Below, piece by piece: positions 46,750 through 58,237 of a stretch of DNA of 64,000 nucleotides. The translations under genes and the position numbers were made by a program. The notes under the pieces are model-generated. The model saw nothing but the letters and a program-made list of their open reading frames with translations, made no database searches and had not been told where the DNA came from. The stretch is from Candidatus Geothrix skivensis (GTDB lineage Bacteria; Acidobacteriota; Holophagae; Holophagales; Holophagaceae). Location of the stretch: contig JADKIO010000008.1 of assembly GCA_016721195.1 (NCBI GenBank), positions 186,001 through 250,000 of the forward strand, given 5' to 3'. Numbering within the stretch: the first letter of the stretch is position 1; each line of letters begins with the position of its first letter.

Positions 46750-47196
46750 TCAGGCACCGAGGTGGGTCAATGCTTCCGCCAGGCAGGCGGCCCACACCTC
46801 GTCCGGGGTCTCCTCCAGGAAGAACTCCACCGCATGGCCGCAGGGCCGGGCTTCGGGGTGCTGGGACCAGGCTTCGAAGAGCGCATCCAGGGGGGCGGCA
46901 TTCAGGGGATTGTGGCGGAACTTGTGGGCCTTCCGGGCCCGGTCCGGCTCGGGTCCCCGCAGGCAGACCCCCTCCCGCCTGGTGGCCACGAAGGTGAAGG
47001 CCTGGACCCACTTGCCTTCCATGAGCTGATTGAAGTGGAAGAAGCCCCCATGGTGGCTCCGGGAGCAGTCGAAGAGCCGGTGCTTCCCCCGCCACTTGTC
47101 CGTCCACGCCGTGAGGATGGCGGCGAGCCGGGCCCGATCAGCTGGATGCTTCAGGCAGGCCTGGGCATAGGGCAGGAAGTCGTCGAGCAGGTCCAA
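46750..47196 (-). CDS. Hypothetical protein of 148 residues
   Basis: Not recognised. The frame starts at TTG 47196 with GGAG eight bases upstream. Cytoplasmic; Trp-, His- and Arg-rich, with RLFDCSRSHHGGFFHFNQL, WVQAFTFVATRREGV and KFRHNPLNAAPLDAL. It ends 20 bases before the aromatic leader peptide on the same strand, so it might share a transcript, though the attenuator would then separate it from pheA. Confidence 0.6.
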   Translation of the reverse strand: MDLLDDFLPYAQACLKHPADRARLAAILTAWTDKWRGKHRLFDCSRSHHGGFFHFNQLMEGKWVQAFTFVATRREGVCLRGPEPDRARKAHKFRHNPLNAAPLDALFEAWSQHPEARPCGHAVEFFLEETPDEVWAACLAEALTHLGA

Positions 47197-47298
47197 GGCG
47201 GGTCTCCGGGAGGCTCTACCCTACCGCACCCGGGAATCCCGGGCACACCGGCATTGTCCCTGGGTACCGCTACCATGGGACGACTGTCGAGCCACCCC

Positions 47299-49882
<2,584 letters not shown>

Positions 49883-49908
<26 letters not shown>

Positions 49909-50015
49909 AGATTCGGGGACCCAAGACAAGGGGCCTAAACTCTTGTATTGCCAACGCCTGTGCCAAGAGTCACAAGTGGCCACATTTCGGTTTTTAGACA
50001 CATAAATTCGGGTCC
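49883..50015. mobile_element. Possible IS21-family terminal-repeat remnant
   Basis: AAAGTGGCGACTTTGGAGAT (from 49883) and CAAGTGGCCACATTTCGG (from 49973) share the AGTGGC-AC-TT core, are both followed by an AT-rich stretch ending ATTCGGG, and lie about 90 bases apart. Terminal repeats of this form are, from memory, typical of IS21-type elements. No transposase gene is present, so this would be a scar. The first repeat overlaps the 3' end of the kinase gene. An ACTCTTG/CAAGAGT dyad (about 49939-49970) lies between the repeats. Confidence 0.4.
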
Positions 50016-50049
50016 GAGCATCGCATGCTGGTCGGATCTGGAGGCATTC

Positions 50050-52821
50050 ATGTCCGACTCGGCCCCTCAGCTGATCAGTTCCGGCAATCTTCCTGCTCCC
50101 AACTGGCATGCCACCCACGTCGAAGCCCAGACGCGCCTCACCCGCATGGCCGAGGCCCTGGGCACCGGGGACTGGCCAGAGGTGGATCGCGGGGCCAAGT
50201 GGATCTTCGAGGTCCTGCGTCCCCACAACGAGGCCGAGGAGCGCGAGCTCTTCCCCCTGCTGGAGGAGCTGGGCGCGGAATCCCTCTACCAGCGCCTCTT
50301 CGAAGACCACCGGCAGATGTGGGACCTGACCCTGCAGCTCCTCGCCGAGATCAGCGAGGGACAGGTGCGCGCCCCCCGCTCCCTCACCCTGCTGGGCCAG
50401 CGGCTGGTGGACCTCATCCGGGACCACATCGAGGCGGAAGAGTTCCTCATGCTGCCCCTGCTCAAGGGCAAGTCGCTCTACTGCTCCGATGACGAGACCC
50501 AGGACGGCTACCTGATCCTGGAGAAGAAGCTGGTGGCTCCCGAGACCTGGTCCTTCATCGTGCAGGCGCCCCAGGTGGCCCGGGGCCGCAAGCCCGGCCA
50601 GTTCTTCATGGTGGCCCCCTTCCCCGAGAGCGAGCGCATCCCCCTCACGCTCGCCGGCGGCGATGCCCGCAAGGGCTACATCCACTTCATCATGCAGGAG
50701 GTGGGCTCCACCACCCAGGCCATGGGCAAGCTCAGCGCCGGCGACCGCCTCTACGCCGTGGCCGGTCCCATGGGCGCCCCCACCGAACTGGTGGAGGAGG
50801 GCACCATCGTGCTCATGGCGGGCGGCTACGGCAGCGCGGCCATCCTGCCGGCGGCCGAGGAGCTCTTCGCCAAGGGTCGGCGCGTGATCACCATCCTGGG
50901 CGGCCGCAGCAAGGAGCGGGTGCTTCTGGCGGACGAGCTGGGGGCCCATTCCTCGGAGCTGATCATCACCACCGACGATGGCAGCCTGGGTCGCCAGGGC
51001 CTGGTCACCGACGCCCTCAAGGACATCATTGCCCGGGAAGCCATCGCCGAGGTGGTGGCCGTGGGGCCCCTGCCCATGATGCGTGCGGTCTCCGACCTGA
51101 CCAAGCCCCATGGCATCTTCACCCTGGTGAGCCTCAACGCCATCATGGTCGATGGCACCGGGATGTGCGGCGGCTGCCGCGTCAGCGTGGGCGGCCAGGT
51201 CAAGTTCGCCTGCTTCGACGGCCCCGATTTCGACGGCCACAAGGTGGACTTCGCCATGCTCCGCAACCGCCAGGACTGGTACAAGACCGAAGAGCAGTGC
51301 GATCCCAGCGAGTGCAAGATCGGCCGCGTGGCCGCAGCGGGACCCGTGGACTACTCGCAGTACCTGAACGCGCCCGTCACCGACCTGGACTGGAAGAACC
51401 TCGACCTGGGCACCATCAAACCCAGCCAGAAGATGAAGATCCCCCGCCAGGAGATGGCCTGCCAGCCGCCGGAGCTGCGGGTGTGCAACTTCGACGAAGT
51501 GAGCCTGGGCCTCTCCCCCGAGCAGGCCAGGCTGGAAGCCGCCCGCTGCATCATGTGCAAGCACCCCGCCTGCATCGACGGCTGCCCGGTGAGCATCGAC
51601 ATCCCCGCCTTCCTGCAGAAGATCGTCGATGGCGATCCCCAGGCCGCGGCCCGGGTCATCAAGGAAAGCTCCTCCCTGGGCTCCGTCTGCGGCCGCGTCT
51701 GCCCCCAGGAGAAGCAGTGCGAGATCAAGTGCGTGGTGGGCATCAAGGGTGATCCCGTCTCCATCGGTCGCCTGGAGCGCTTCGCCGCCGACTCCATGCT
51801 GGGCTCCACCGAGCTGCCGCCCATCGCAGCGCCCACGGGCAAGAAGGTGGCCGTCATCGGCGCCGGCCCCGCGGGCCTCACCGTCGCCGGCGAGCTCGTC
51901 AAGAAGGGCCACCAGATCACGGTCTACGACGCCTTCCACAAGCCCGGCGGCGTGATGCTCTACGGCATCCCCGAGTTCCGGCTGCCCAACGCCATCGTGG
52001 ATCAGGAAGTGGACAACCTCCGTCGACTGGGCGTGAAATTCATCATGAACACCCTGGTGGGCCGCAGCATGACCCTCGAGGACCTCCGCCAGGAGAACGA
52101 CGCCATCTTCATGGGCACCGGTGCCGGCCTGCCCAAGATGATGGGCATCCCCGGCGAGGAGTACAAGGGCGTCTACACCGCCAACGAGTTCCTCACCCGC
52201 ATCAACCTCATGCGGGCCGACCTCTTCCCCAGCTACGGCACGCCGGTGTCCGTGGGAAAGAACGTCATCATCGTGGGCGCGGGCAACACCGCCATGGACG
52301 CCGCCCGGGCGGCGCGCCGGATGGGCGCCGAGCACGTCACCATCGTCTACCGCCGCACGGTCAAGGAATCCACCGCCCGCAAGGAGGAACTGGAGCATGC
52401 CCACGAGGAGGGGGTGGAGTTCAAGTTCCTCTGCACCCCCGTGCAGCTCCACGGCAACGAGAAGGGCTGGATGACCCACGCCGAGTGCGCCGTGATGGAG
52501 CTGGGCGAGCCCGGACCCGATGGCCGCCGCAGCCCCAAGATGACCGACGAGCGCATCATGATCCCCTGCGAAACCCTGGTGGTCGCCCTGGGCTTCGATG
52601 TGAATCCCCTGCTGGCCATGACCGACAAGGGGCTCCGGACCCTGAAGGGGGGAGTTGTTGTGGTTGACAACGAAACCGGCGAAACCTCCCTTCCCGGTGT
52701 CTATGCCGGTGGCGATGTCATCACCGGCGGTGCCACGGTCATCCTGGCCATGGGCCAGGGCCGGAGGGCCGCGGCGGCCATCCATCAGCGCCTCATGGGA
52801 GTGGTCCAGACCCCGGTCTGA
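50050..52821 (+). CDS. Hemerythrin-NfnA-NfnB fusion: ferredoxin/NAD(P)H transhydrogenase
   Basis: 923 residues from ATG 50050 after TGGAGG. Residues 15-140 are a hemerythrin-like HHE domain with a full ligand set: His23, His59/Glu63, His87, His126/Glu130. Residues about 150-430 match NfnA (FAD/NAD domain: PGQFFMVAPF, GPMGAP, TDDGSLGRQG; [2Fe-2S] site VDGTGMCGGCR with later KFAC). Residues about 470-923 match NfnB/glutamate-synthase-beta-like: cluster motifs CIMCKHPACIDGCP and CGRVCPQEKQCEIKC, two Rossmann sites GAGPAGL and GAGNTAMDAA. NfnAB normally comprises two separate proteins and bifurcates electrons between NADPH, NAD+ and ferredoxin. nifJ follows. Confidence 0.92.
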   Translation: MSDSAPQLISSGNLPAPNWHATHVEAQTRLTRMAEALGTGDWPEVDRGAKWIFEVLRPHNEAEERELFPLLEELGAESLYQRLFEDHRQMWDLTLQLLAEISEGQVRAPRSLTLLGQRLVDLIRDHIEAEEFLMLPLLKGKSLYCSDDETQDGYLILEKKLVAPETWSFIVQAPQVARGRKPGQFFMVAPFPESERIPLTLAGGDARKGYIHFIMQEVGSTTQAMGKLSAGDRLYAVAGPMGAPTELVEEGTIVLMAGGYGSAAILPAAEELFAKGRRVITILGGRSKERVLLADELGAHSSELIITTDDGSLGRQGLVTDALKDIIAREAIAEVVAVGPLPMMRAVSDLTKPHGIFTLVSLNAIMVDGTGMCGGCRVSVGGQVKFACFDGPDFDGHKVDFAMLRNRQDWYKTEEQCDPSECKIGRVAAAGPVDYSQYLNAPVTDLDWKNLDLGTIKPSQKMKIPRQEMACQPPELRVCNFDEVSLGLSPEQARLEAARCIMCKHPACIDGCPVSIDIPAFLQKIVDGDPQAAARVIKESSSLGSVCGRVCPQEKQCEIKCVVGIKGDPVSIGRLERFAADSMLGSTELPPIAAPTGKKVAVIGAGPAGLTVAGELVKKGHQITVYDAFHKPGGVMLYGIPEFRLPNAIVDQEVDNLRRLGVKFIMNTLVGRSMTLEDLRQENDAIFMGTGAGLPKMMGIPGEEYKGVYTANEFLTRINLMRADLFPSYGTPVSVGKNVIIVGAGNTAMDAARAARRMGAEHVTIVYRRTVKESTARKEELEHAHEEGVEFKFLCTPVQLHGNEKGWMTHAECAVMELGEPGPDGRRSPKMTDERIMIPCETLVVALGFDVNPLLAMTDKGLRTLKGGVVVVDNETGETSLPGVYAGGDVITGGATVILAMGQGRRAAAAIHQRLMGVVQTPV

Positions 52822-52846
52822 CCACCTGACCTAATGTGATGAATGT

Positions 52847-52867
52847 GACCGGTCCATCTCGTATGAT
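52847..52867 (+). promoter_or_regulatory. Candidate nifJ promoter/operator
   Basis: In the 117-base gap before nifJ, the palindrome GACCGGTC (52847-52854) is followed by a -10-like TATGAT (52862-52867). No convincing -35 box stands at 17 bases, so this is only a candidate; a redox regulator such as the nearby Rrf2 proteins could act here. Confidence 0.3.
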
Positions 52868-52938
52868 GGAAGAGGCGCGTTTTCTGTCCTGATCCCCATT
52901 GCCGGAACTGCCCGAAAGGCACCTGGAAGGAGCCAACC

Positions 52939-55900
52939 ATGAGCAAGCGAGTCATGAAAACCCTGGATGGGAACGAGGCGACCGCCTCGGTGGCCCATCG
53001 CCTCAGCGAGGTCATCGCCATCTATCCCATCACTCCCTCCTCCAACATGGGCGAGTGGGCGGATGAGTGGAGCTCCCAGGGCAAGACCAACGTCTGGAAG
53101 ACCATCCCCTCCGTGGTGGAGATGCAGTCCGAGGGCGGCGCCGCGGGCGCGGTCCACGGCGCCCTCCAGGCCGGCAGCCTCACGACGACCTTCACGGCGT
53201 CCCAGGGCCTGCTCCTCATGATCCCGAACATGTACAAGATCGCCGGCGAGCTGACGCCCTTCTGCATGCACGTATCCGCCCGCACCCTGGCGACCCACGC
53301 GCTCAGCATCTTCGGCGACCACTCGGACGTCATGTCCTGCCGCATGACCGGCTTCGCCATGCTGTCCTCGGAAAGCGTCCAGCAGGCCCACGACTTCGCG
53401 GCCATCTGCCACTCGGCCACCCTGCGCAGCCGCGTGCCCATCCTCCACTTCTTCGACGGCTTCCGCACCAGCCACGAGGTGGCCAAGATCGAGGTCCTGA
53501 CCGACGAGGACCTCCGCACCATGGTGCCCGACGAGCTGGTGGCCAAGTTCCGCAAGATGGCCCTGACGCCCGATGCCCCCGTCATCCGTGGCACCGCCCA
53601 GAACCCCGACTCCTTCTTCCAGGCCCGCGAGGCCTGCACGCCCTTCTACGCCGCCTTCCCCGCCATCGCCCAGCAGGAGATGGACCGCTTCGCCGCCCTG
53701 ACGGGCCGCCAGTACCGGCTCTACGAGTACGTCGGCCACCCGGAGGCCGAGCGCGTGGTCATCATCATGGGCTCCGGCTGCGACACCACCCACGAGTACG
53801 TGGACTGGGCCGCCAAGAAGGGCGAGAAGGTGGGTGTCCTGAAGGTGCGCCTCTTCAGGCCCTTCGCCATCTCCGAGTTCGTCCGCGCCCTGCCCGCCTC
53901 CGTGAAGAAGATCGCCGTCCTGGACCGCTGCAAGGAGCCCGGCTGCCCCGCCGATCCCATGCACATGGACGTCATCACCGCCCTGCGCGAAGGCCGCGAA
54001 GAGGGCCACACCACCCTCGATCCCATGGTCGTGGGCGGCCGCTACGGCCTCTCCTCCAAGGAATTCACCCCCGCCATGGTCCAGGGCGTCTTCGCCAACC
54101 TGGCCAAGGACAAGCCGAAGAACCACTTCACCGTGGGCATCGTGGACGACATCAGCCACAGCTCGCTGTCCTACGACGCGGACTTCGACATCGAGCCCGC
54201 CGACGTCACCCGCGCCCTGTTCTACGGCCTGGGGGCCGACGGCACGGTGGGTGCCAACAAGAACTCCATCAAGATCATCGCCGAGGAGACCCCCAACTAC
54301 GGCCAGGGCTACTTCGTCTACGACTCCAAGAAGTCCGGCGCCATCACCATCAGCCACCTGCGCTTCGGCCCCCGTCCCATCCGCAGCCCCTACCTGGTGA
54401 CCAAGGCCAACTTCATCGCCTGCCACCAGACCAGCTTCCTCGACAAGTACGAGATGCTCGAAGCCGCCGTGAAGGGCGCCACCTTCCTCATCAACACGCC
54501 CCACAACGCCGAGAACGTGTGGGATACGCTGCCGAAGGAAGTGCAGGATGCCATCGTCGAGAAGCAGCTCAAGTTCTACGTGATCGACGCCTACGAAGTG
54601 GCCAAGGCCACGGGCATGGGCGTCCGCATCAACACCATCATGCAGACCTGCTTCTTCGCCATCTCCGGCGTGCTGCCCAAGGACGAGGCCATCGCCCAGA
54701 TCAAGAAGGCCATCAAGAAGACCTACGGCAAGAAGGGCGACGCCGTCGTCCAGCAGAACTTCAAGGCCGTGGACGAGACCCTGGCCAACCTCTACGAAGT
54801 GAAGGTGCCCGCCAAGGCCACCTCCACCCGCCAGCGGCCCCCGATGGTCATCGCCGGCGCCCCGGACTTCGTCCAGCGCGTCACCGCCGTGATGATGGAA
54901 GGCAAGGGCGACCTGCTGCCCGTCAGCGCCTTCCCCATCGATGGCACCTGGCCCGTGGGCACCACCAAGTACGAGAAGCGCAACATCGCCCTCGAGATCC
55001 CCGAGTGGGACAGCGGCATCTGCATCCAGTGCAACAAGTGCGTCCTGGCCTGCCCCCACGCCGCCATCCGCGCGAAGGTCTACCAGCCCGACCAGCTGGC
55101 CGGCGCCCCGGGCACCTTCAAGTCCATCGACTACAAGGGACCCGAATACAAGGGCCAGAAGTACACCCTCCAGGTGGCCCCCGAGGACTGCACCGGCTGC
55201 ACCCTCTGCGTGGAAGTCTGCCCCGCCAAGGACAAGAGCAACCCCAAGCACAAGGCCATCGACATGGTCGCCCAGCCCGCGCTGCGCGAAGCCGAGGCCG
55301 CCAACTTCAGCTTCTTCCTCGACCTGCCCGAAGTGGACCGCACCACGGTGAAGATGGACGTGAAGGGCACGCAGTTCCTCGAGCCCCTCTTCGAATACAG
55401 CGGCGCCTGCTCGGGCTGTGGCGAGACCCCCTACGTCAAGCTGCTCACCCAGCTCTTCGGCGACCGCGCCCTCATCGCCAACGCCACGGGCTGCTCCAGC
55501 ATCTACGGCGGCAACCTGCCCACCACGCCCTACACCACCAACCGTGACGGTCGCGGTCCCGCCTGGGCCAACAGCCTCTTCGAGGACAATGCCGAGTTCG
55601 GCATGGGCATGCGCCTCTCGGTGGACAAGCACCAGGAGTTCGCGCTGGAGCTCATGCACCGCCTCTCCGCCAAGCTGGGCGACGAACTCATCGCCGGCAT
55701 CGCCACCGCCGACCAGACCAATGAAGCCGGCATCAAGGCCCAGCGCGAGCGGGTCGTGATCCTCAAGCAGAAACTGGCCGGCCTGGCCGAGCCCGAAGCG
55801 AAGATGCTCCTGGACATCGCCGACTACCTCGTCGACAAGAGCATCTGGATCGTCGGTGGTGATGGCTGGGCCTACGACATCGGCTACGGCGGCCTGGATC

Positions 55901-56499
55901 ACGTCATGGCCTCCGGCCGGAACGTCAACATCCTGGTGCTCGATACCGAGGTCTACTCCAACACCGGCGGCCAGGCCTCCAAGGCCACGCCCATGGGCGC
56001 CGGCGCCAAGTTCGCCATGGCCGGCAAGAGCATGCCCAAGAAGGATCTGAGCATGATCGCCATGGCCTACGGCGGCGTCTACGTGGCCAAGGTCGCCTTC
56101 GGCTTCCGCGACGCACAGACGGTGAAGGCCTTCCAGGAAGCCGAGTCCTACCACGGACCCAGCATCATCCTGGCCTACAGCCACTGCATCGCCCACGGCT
56201 ACGACCTGGCCCACGGCTGCGATCAGCAGAAGCTGGCCGTGGATTCCGGCCACTGGCCGCTGTTCCGCTTCGACCCCCGCCGCCTCGACAAGGGCGAGGC
56301 GCCGCTGCAGATGGATTCCGGTGCCCCCAAGGTGTCCATGATGGATTACGTCCGCAATGAGACCCGCTACCGCATGATCGAACAGCAGAACCCCGAGGGC
56401 TTCAAGAAGCTCATGGCCCAGGCCCAGCTCGATACCACCAACCGCTACTCCGTCTACGAACAGCTCGCCAAGCTGTCCGTCGTGGCCAAGAACAGCTGA
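52939..56499 (+). CDS. nifJ: Pyruvate:ferredoxin (flavodoxin) oxidoreductase, single-chain
   Basis: Oxidises pyruvate and CoA to acetyl-CoA and CO2 and reduces ferredoxin; central in anaerobic metabolism. 1186 residues, the full length of the homodimeric type. Order: pyrimidine-binding domain (DGNEATASVAHRLSEVIAIYPITPSS, in parts), domain II, gamma domain, two [4Fe-4S] motifs CIQCNKCVLACP and CTGCTLCVEVCP, the proximal-cluster CSGCGETPYVK, and the TPP domain GDGWAYDIGYGG with SNTGGQ. ATG 52939 follows GGAAGGAG. Gene order with the Nfn fusion and the DHOD-like gene suggests one ferredoxin-centred unit. Confidence 0.97.
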   Translation: MSKRVMKTLDGNEATASVAHRLSEVIAIYPITPSSNMGEWADEWSSQGKTNVWKTIPSVVEMQSEGGAAGAVHGALQAGSLTTTFTASQGLLLMIPNMYKIAGELTPFCMHVSARTLATHALSIFGDHSDVMSCRMTGFAMLSSESVQQAHDFAAICHSATLRSRVPILHFFDGFRTSHEVAKIEVLTDEDLRTMVPDELVAKFRKMALTPDAPVIRGTAQNPDSFFQAREACTPFYAAFPAIAQQEMDRFAALTGRQYRLYEYVGHPEAERVVIIMGSGCDTTHEYVDWAAKKGEKVGVLKVRLFRPFAISEFVRALPASVKKIAVLDRCKEPGCPADPMHMDVITALREGREEGHTTLDPMVVGGRYGLSSKEFTPAMVQGVFANLAKDKPKNHFTVGIVDDISHSSLSYDADFDIEPADVTRALFYGLGADGTVGANKNSIKIIAEETPNYGQGYFVYDSKKSGAITISHLRFGPRPIRSPYLVTKANFIACHQTSFLDKYEMLEAAVKGATFLINTPHNAENVWDTLPKEVQDAIVEKQLKFYVIDAYEVAKATGMGVRINTIMQTCFFAISGVLPKDEAIAQIKKAIKKTYGKKGDAVVQQNFKAVDETLANLYEVKVPAKATSTRQRPPMVIAGAPDFVQRVTAVMMEGKGDLLPVSAFPIDGTWPVGTTKYEKRNIALEIPEWDSGICIQCNKCVLACPHAAIRAKVYQPDQLAGAPGTFKSIDYKGPEYKGQKYTLQVAPEDCTGCTLCVEVCPAKDKSNPKHKAIDMVAQPALREAEAANFSFFLDLPEVDRTTVKMDVKGTQFLEPLFEYSGACSGCGETPYVKLLTQLFGDRALIANATGCSSIYGGNLPTTPYTTNRDGRGPAWANSLFEDNAEFGMGMRLSVDKHQEFALELMHRLSAKLGDELIAGIATADQTNEAGIKAQRERVVILKQKLAGLAEPEAKMLLDIADYLVDKSIWIVGGDGWAYDIGYGGLDHVMASGRNVNILVLDTEVYSNTGGQASKATPMGAGAKFAMAGKSMPKKDLSMIAMAYGGVYVAKVAFGFRDAQTVKAFQEAESYHGPSIILAYSHCIAHGYDLAHGCDQQKLAVDSGHWPLFRFDPRRLDKGEAPLQMDSGAPKVSMMDYVRNETRYRMIEQQNPEGFKKLMAQAQLDTTNRYSVYEQLAKLSVVAKNS

Positions 56500-56510
56500 A
56501 GGGAGACGCC

Positions 56511-57503
56511 ATGAACCTCTCGACCACCTACCTCGGCCTCAAGCTCGCCCACCCCCTGATGGCGGGCGCCTCACCCATGGTTGACGACATGGGCATGGTC
56601 AAGCGCCTGGAAGACGCCGGCGCTGCGGCCATCGTGATGCACTCCCTCTTCGAGGAGCAGATCACCCGCGAAGAGCAGGGCACCATCATGGACATGCAGC
56701 TGTCCTCGAACGCCAGTGCCGAGGCCATCTCCTTCTTCCCGCAGGCCGACGAGTACCGCCTGGGCCCCGAGAAGTACCTGGAGCAGCTCCGCCGCATCAA
56801 GGGCGCCGTCTCCGTGCCGGTCATCGCCTCGCTCAACGGCACCACGCCCGCGGGCTGGCTGCACTACGGCAAGCTCATGCAGGATGCCGGCGCGGACGCC
56901 CTGGAGCTCAATGTCTATCACATCCCCACGGACACGAAGGAATCCGCCACCGACGTGGAGAAGCGCACCCTCGACATCGTCCGCGCGGTCAAGGCCGAGG
57001 TGAAGATCCCGGTCTCCGTCAAGCTGTCGCCCTTCTTTTCGGCCCTGGCCCACTTCGCCGTGGAACTGGAAGCCGCGGGCGCCGACGGCCTGGTGCTCTT
57101 CAACCGCTTCTTCCAGCCCGACATCAACGTGGAGGAGCTGACCGCCGAGCCCAGCCTGCAGCTTTCGGGCCCCTCGGACCTTCTGCTCCGCCTGCGCTGG
57201 CTGGCGGTGCTCCATGGCCACGTCAAGGGCAGCCTGGGCGTCACCGGCGGCGTGCATGATGCCATCGGCGCCCTCAAGGCCGTCATGGCCGGTGCCGACG
57301 CCGTGCAGATGGTGTCCGCCCTGCTCATCCACGGACCCGAACGCCTGGCCCAGACCAAGGCGGGCCTTGCCACCTGGCTCGAGGAGCACGAATACGAGTC
57401 CCTGGCCCAGGCCAAGGGCAGCATGAGCCTGGTGAAGTCCCCCAACCCCCAGGCCTTCACCCGCGCCAACTACATGCGCATCCTCAACGGCTGGAAGCCC
57501 TAA
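56511..57503 (+). CDS. Dihydroorotate dehydrogenase-like flavoprotein
   Basis: 330 residues with the FMN-binding TIM barrel of class 1 DHOD proteins: TYLGLKLAHPLMAGASP start, PVIASLNGTTPAGWLHYGK, ALELNVYHIP and VSVKLSPFFSALAHFA. The GVTGGVHDAIGALKAVMAGA phosphate-binding end is present. Proteins of this subgroup often sit next to nifJ in anaerobes and are not proven pyrimidine enzymes. It lies 11 bases after nifJ, so co-transcribed. Ferredoxin-linked redox use of an unknown substrate is an inference. Confidence 0.85.
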   Translation: MNLSTTYLGLKLAHPLMAGASPMVDDMGMVKRLEDAGAAAIVMHSLFEEQITREEQGTIMDMQLSSNASAEAISFFPQADEYRLGPEKYLEQLRRIKGAVSVPVIASLNGTTPAGWLHYGKLMQDAGADALELNVYHIPTDTKESATDVEKRTLDIVRAVKAEVKIPVSVKLSPFFSALAHFAVELEAAGADGLVLFNRFFQPDINVEELTAEPSLQLSGPSDLLLRLRWLAVLHGHVKGSLGVTGGVHDAIGALKAVMAGADAVQMVSALLIHGPERLAQTKAGLATWLEEHEYESLAQAKGSMSLVKSPNPQAFTRANYMRILNGWKP

Positions 57504-57517
57504 ATCCTTTCAACGAC

Positions 57518-57549
57518 CAGGGGACCCCCGGGCCACCGGGGGTCCCCTG
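57518..57549 (+). terminator. Hairpin after the nifJ unit
   Basis: A perfect 14-bp stem (CAGGGGACCCCCGG with its complement) and a GCCA loop lie 14 bases after the stop. There is no T-tract, so it may act in RNA stability or as a factor-dependent stop. Confidence 0.6.
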
Positions 57550-57642
57550 CATTGTGAGGAAAATCATAGTCTTTGGAGGTGATTGACCTGAAGATCGTCT
57601 ATTATCTATCAGACTCATCCACTTCTTTCAGCGAAGGTGACC

Positions 57643-58173
57643 ATGCTCCCTCTGTCCCAATCCTCTGGTTACGCGGTTCTGGCCATGAGCTGCCTCGAAG
57701 ATCCGGGCGGCAAACCCACCCTCGTGGTGGATGTTGCGGCGCGCACGGGCTTCCCCCGCCCCTACCTCTCCAAGATGATCCACAAGCTCGCCAAAGTGGG
57801 CCTGGTACTGGCCAAGCGCGGCAACAAGGGCGGCGTGGTCCTGTCCCTGGCCGCCAAGGAAATCACCCTCGACCTCATCGCTGAGGCGGTGGACGGCTCC
57901 GAGTGGCGGAACACCTGCCTGCTGGGCTTCAAGGACTGCTCGGACGAGCGGGCCTGCCCCTCCCACACCTTCTGGAAATCCGAGCGGGATCACATCCACC
58001 GCTGCCTGAAGGACATCTCCCTGGAGGAGATCCGCACCTTCGAGCAGCAGAGCCGCACCTGGCGCCTGGCCGATGCCCTGCCCGAGAAGAAGCTCAAGCC
58101 CCGGGTCAAGAAGGCCGCCAAGCCCGCCGCCAAGAAGCCCGCTGCCAAGAAGCCCGCCGCCAAGAAGGTCTGA
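57643..58173 (+). CDS. Rrf2-family regulator with Cys triad and Lys/Ala-rich tail
   Basis: 176 residues from ATG 57643 (GAAGGTGA upstream). Winged-helix domain (LSQSSGYAVLAMSCLED, RPYLSKMIHKLAKVGLV, RGNKGGVVL). Cys92-x6-Cys99-x5-Cys105 (CLLGFKDCSDERAC) matches the cluster-binding region of IscR/NsrR-type sensors. The last 25 residues are repeats of PAAKK, like a histone H1 tail, which the family normally lacks and which its paralogue at 58238 does not have. Likely a redox or nitric-oxide sensor for the adjoining nifJ/Nfn genes (inference). Confidence 0.88.
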   Translation: MLPLSQSSGYAVLAMSCLEDPGGKPTLVVDVAARTGFPRPYLSKMIHKLAKVGLVLAKRGNKGGVVLSLAAKEITLDLIAEAVDGSEWRNTCLLGFKDCSDERACPSHTFWKSERDHIHRCLKDISLEEIRTFEQQSRTWRLADALPEKKLKPRVKKAAKPAAKKPAAKKPAAKKV

Positions 58174-58187
58174 CGGGTTCGCCTTCC

Positions 58188-58223
58188 ACGCGAAGAGGCC
58201 GCCCTCGGGCGGCCTCTTCGCGT
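58188..58223. terminator. Bidirectional hairpin between the two Rrf2 genes
   Basis: Perfect 16-bp stem (ACGCGAAGAGGCCGCC and its complement) with a CTCG loop lies between the convergent stops at 58173 and 58238. No long T-tract on either side, but position and strength fit a shared terminator. Confidence 0.7.
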
Positions 58224-58237
58224 CAGGCTTCGTCCGC

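Noticed and set aside
52831..56253. 1,140-codon minus-strand frame opposite nifJ
   Set aside because: Antisense to a fully recognisable nifJ; composition is that of a shadow frame.
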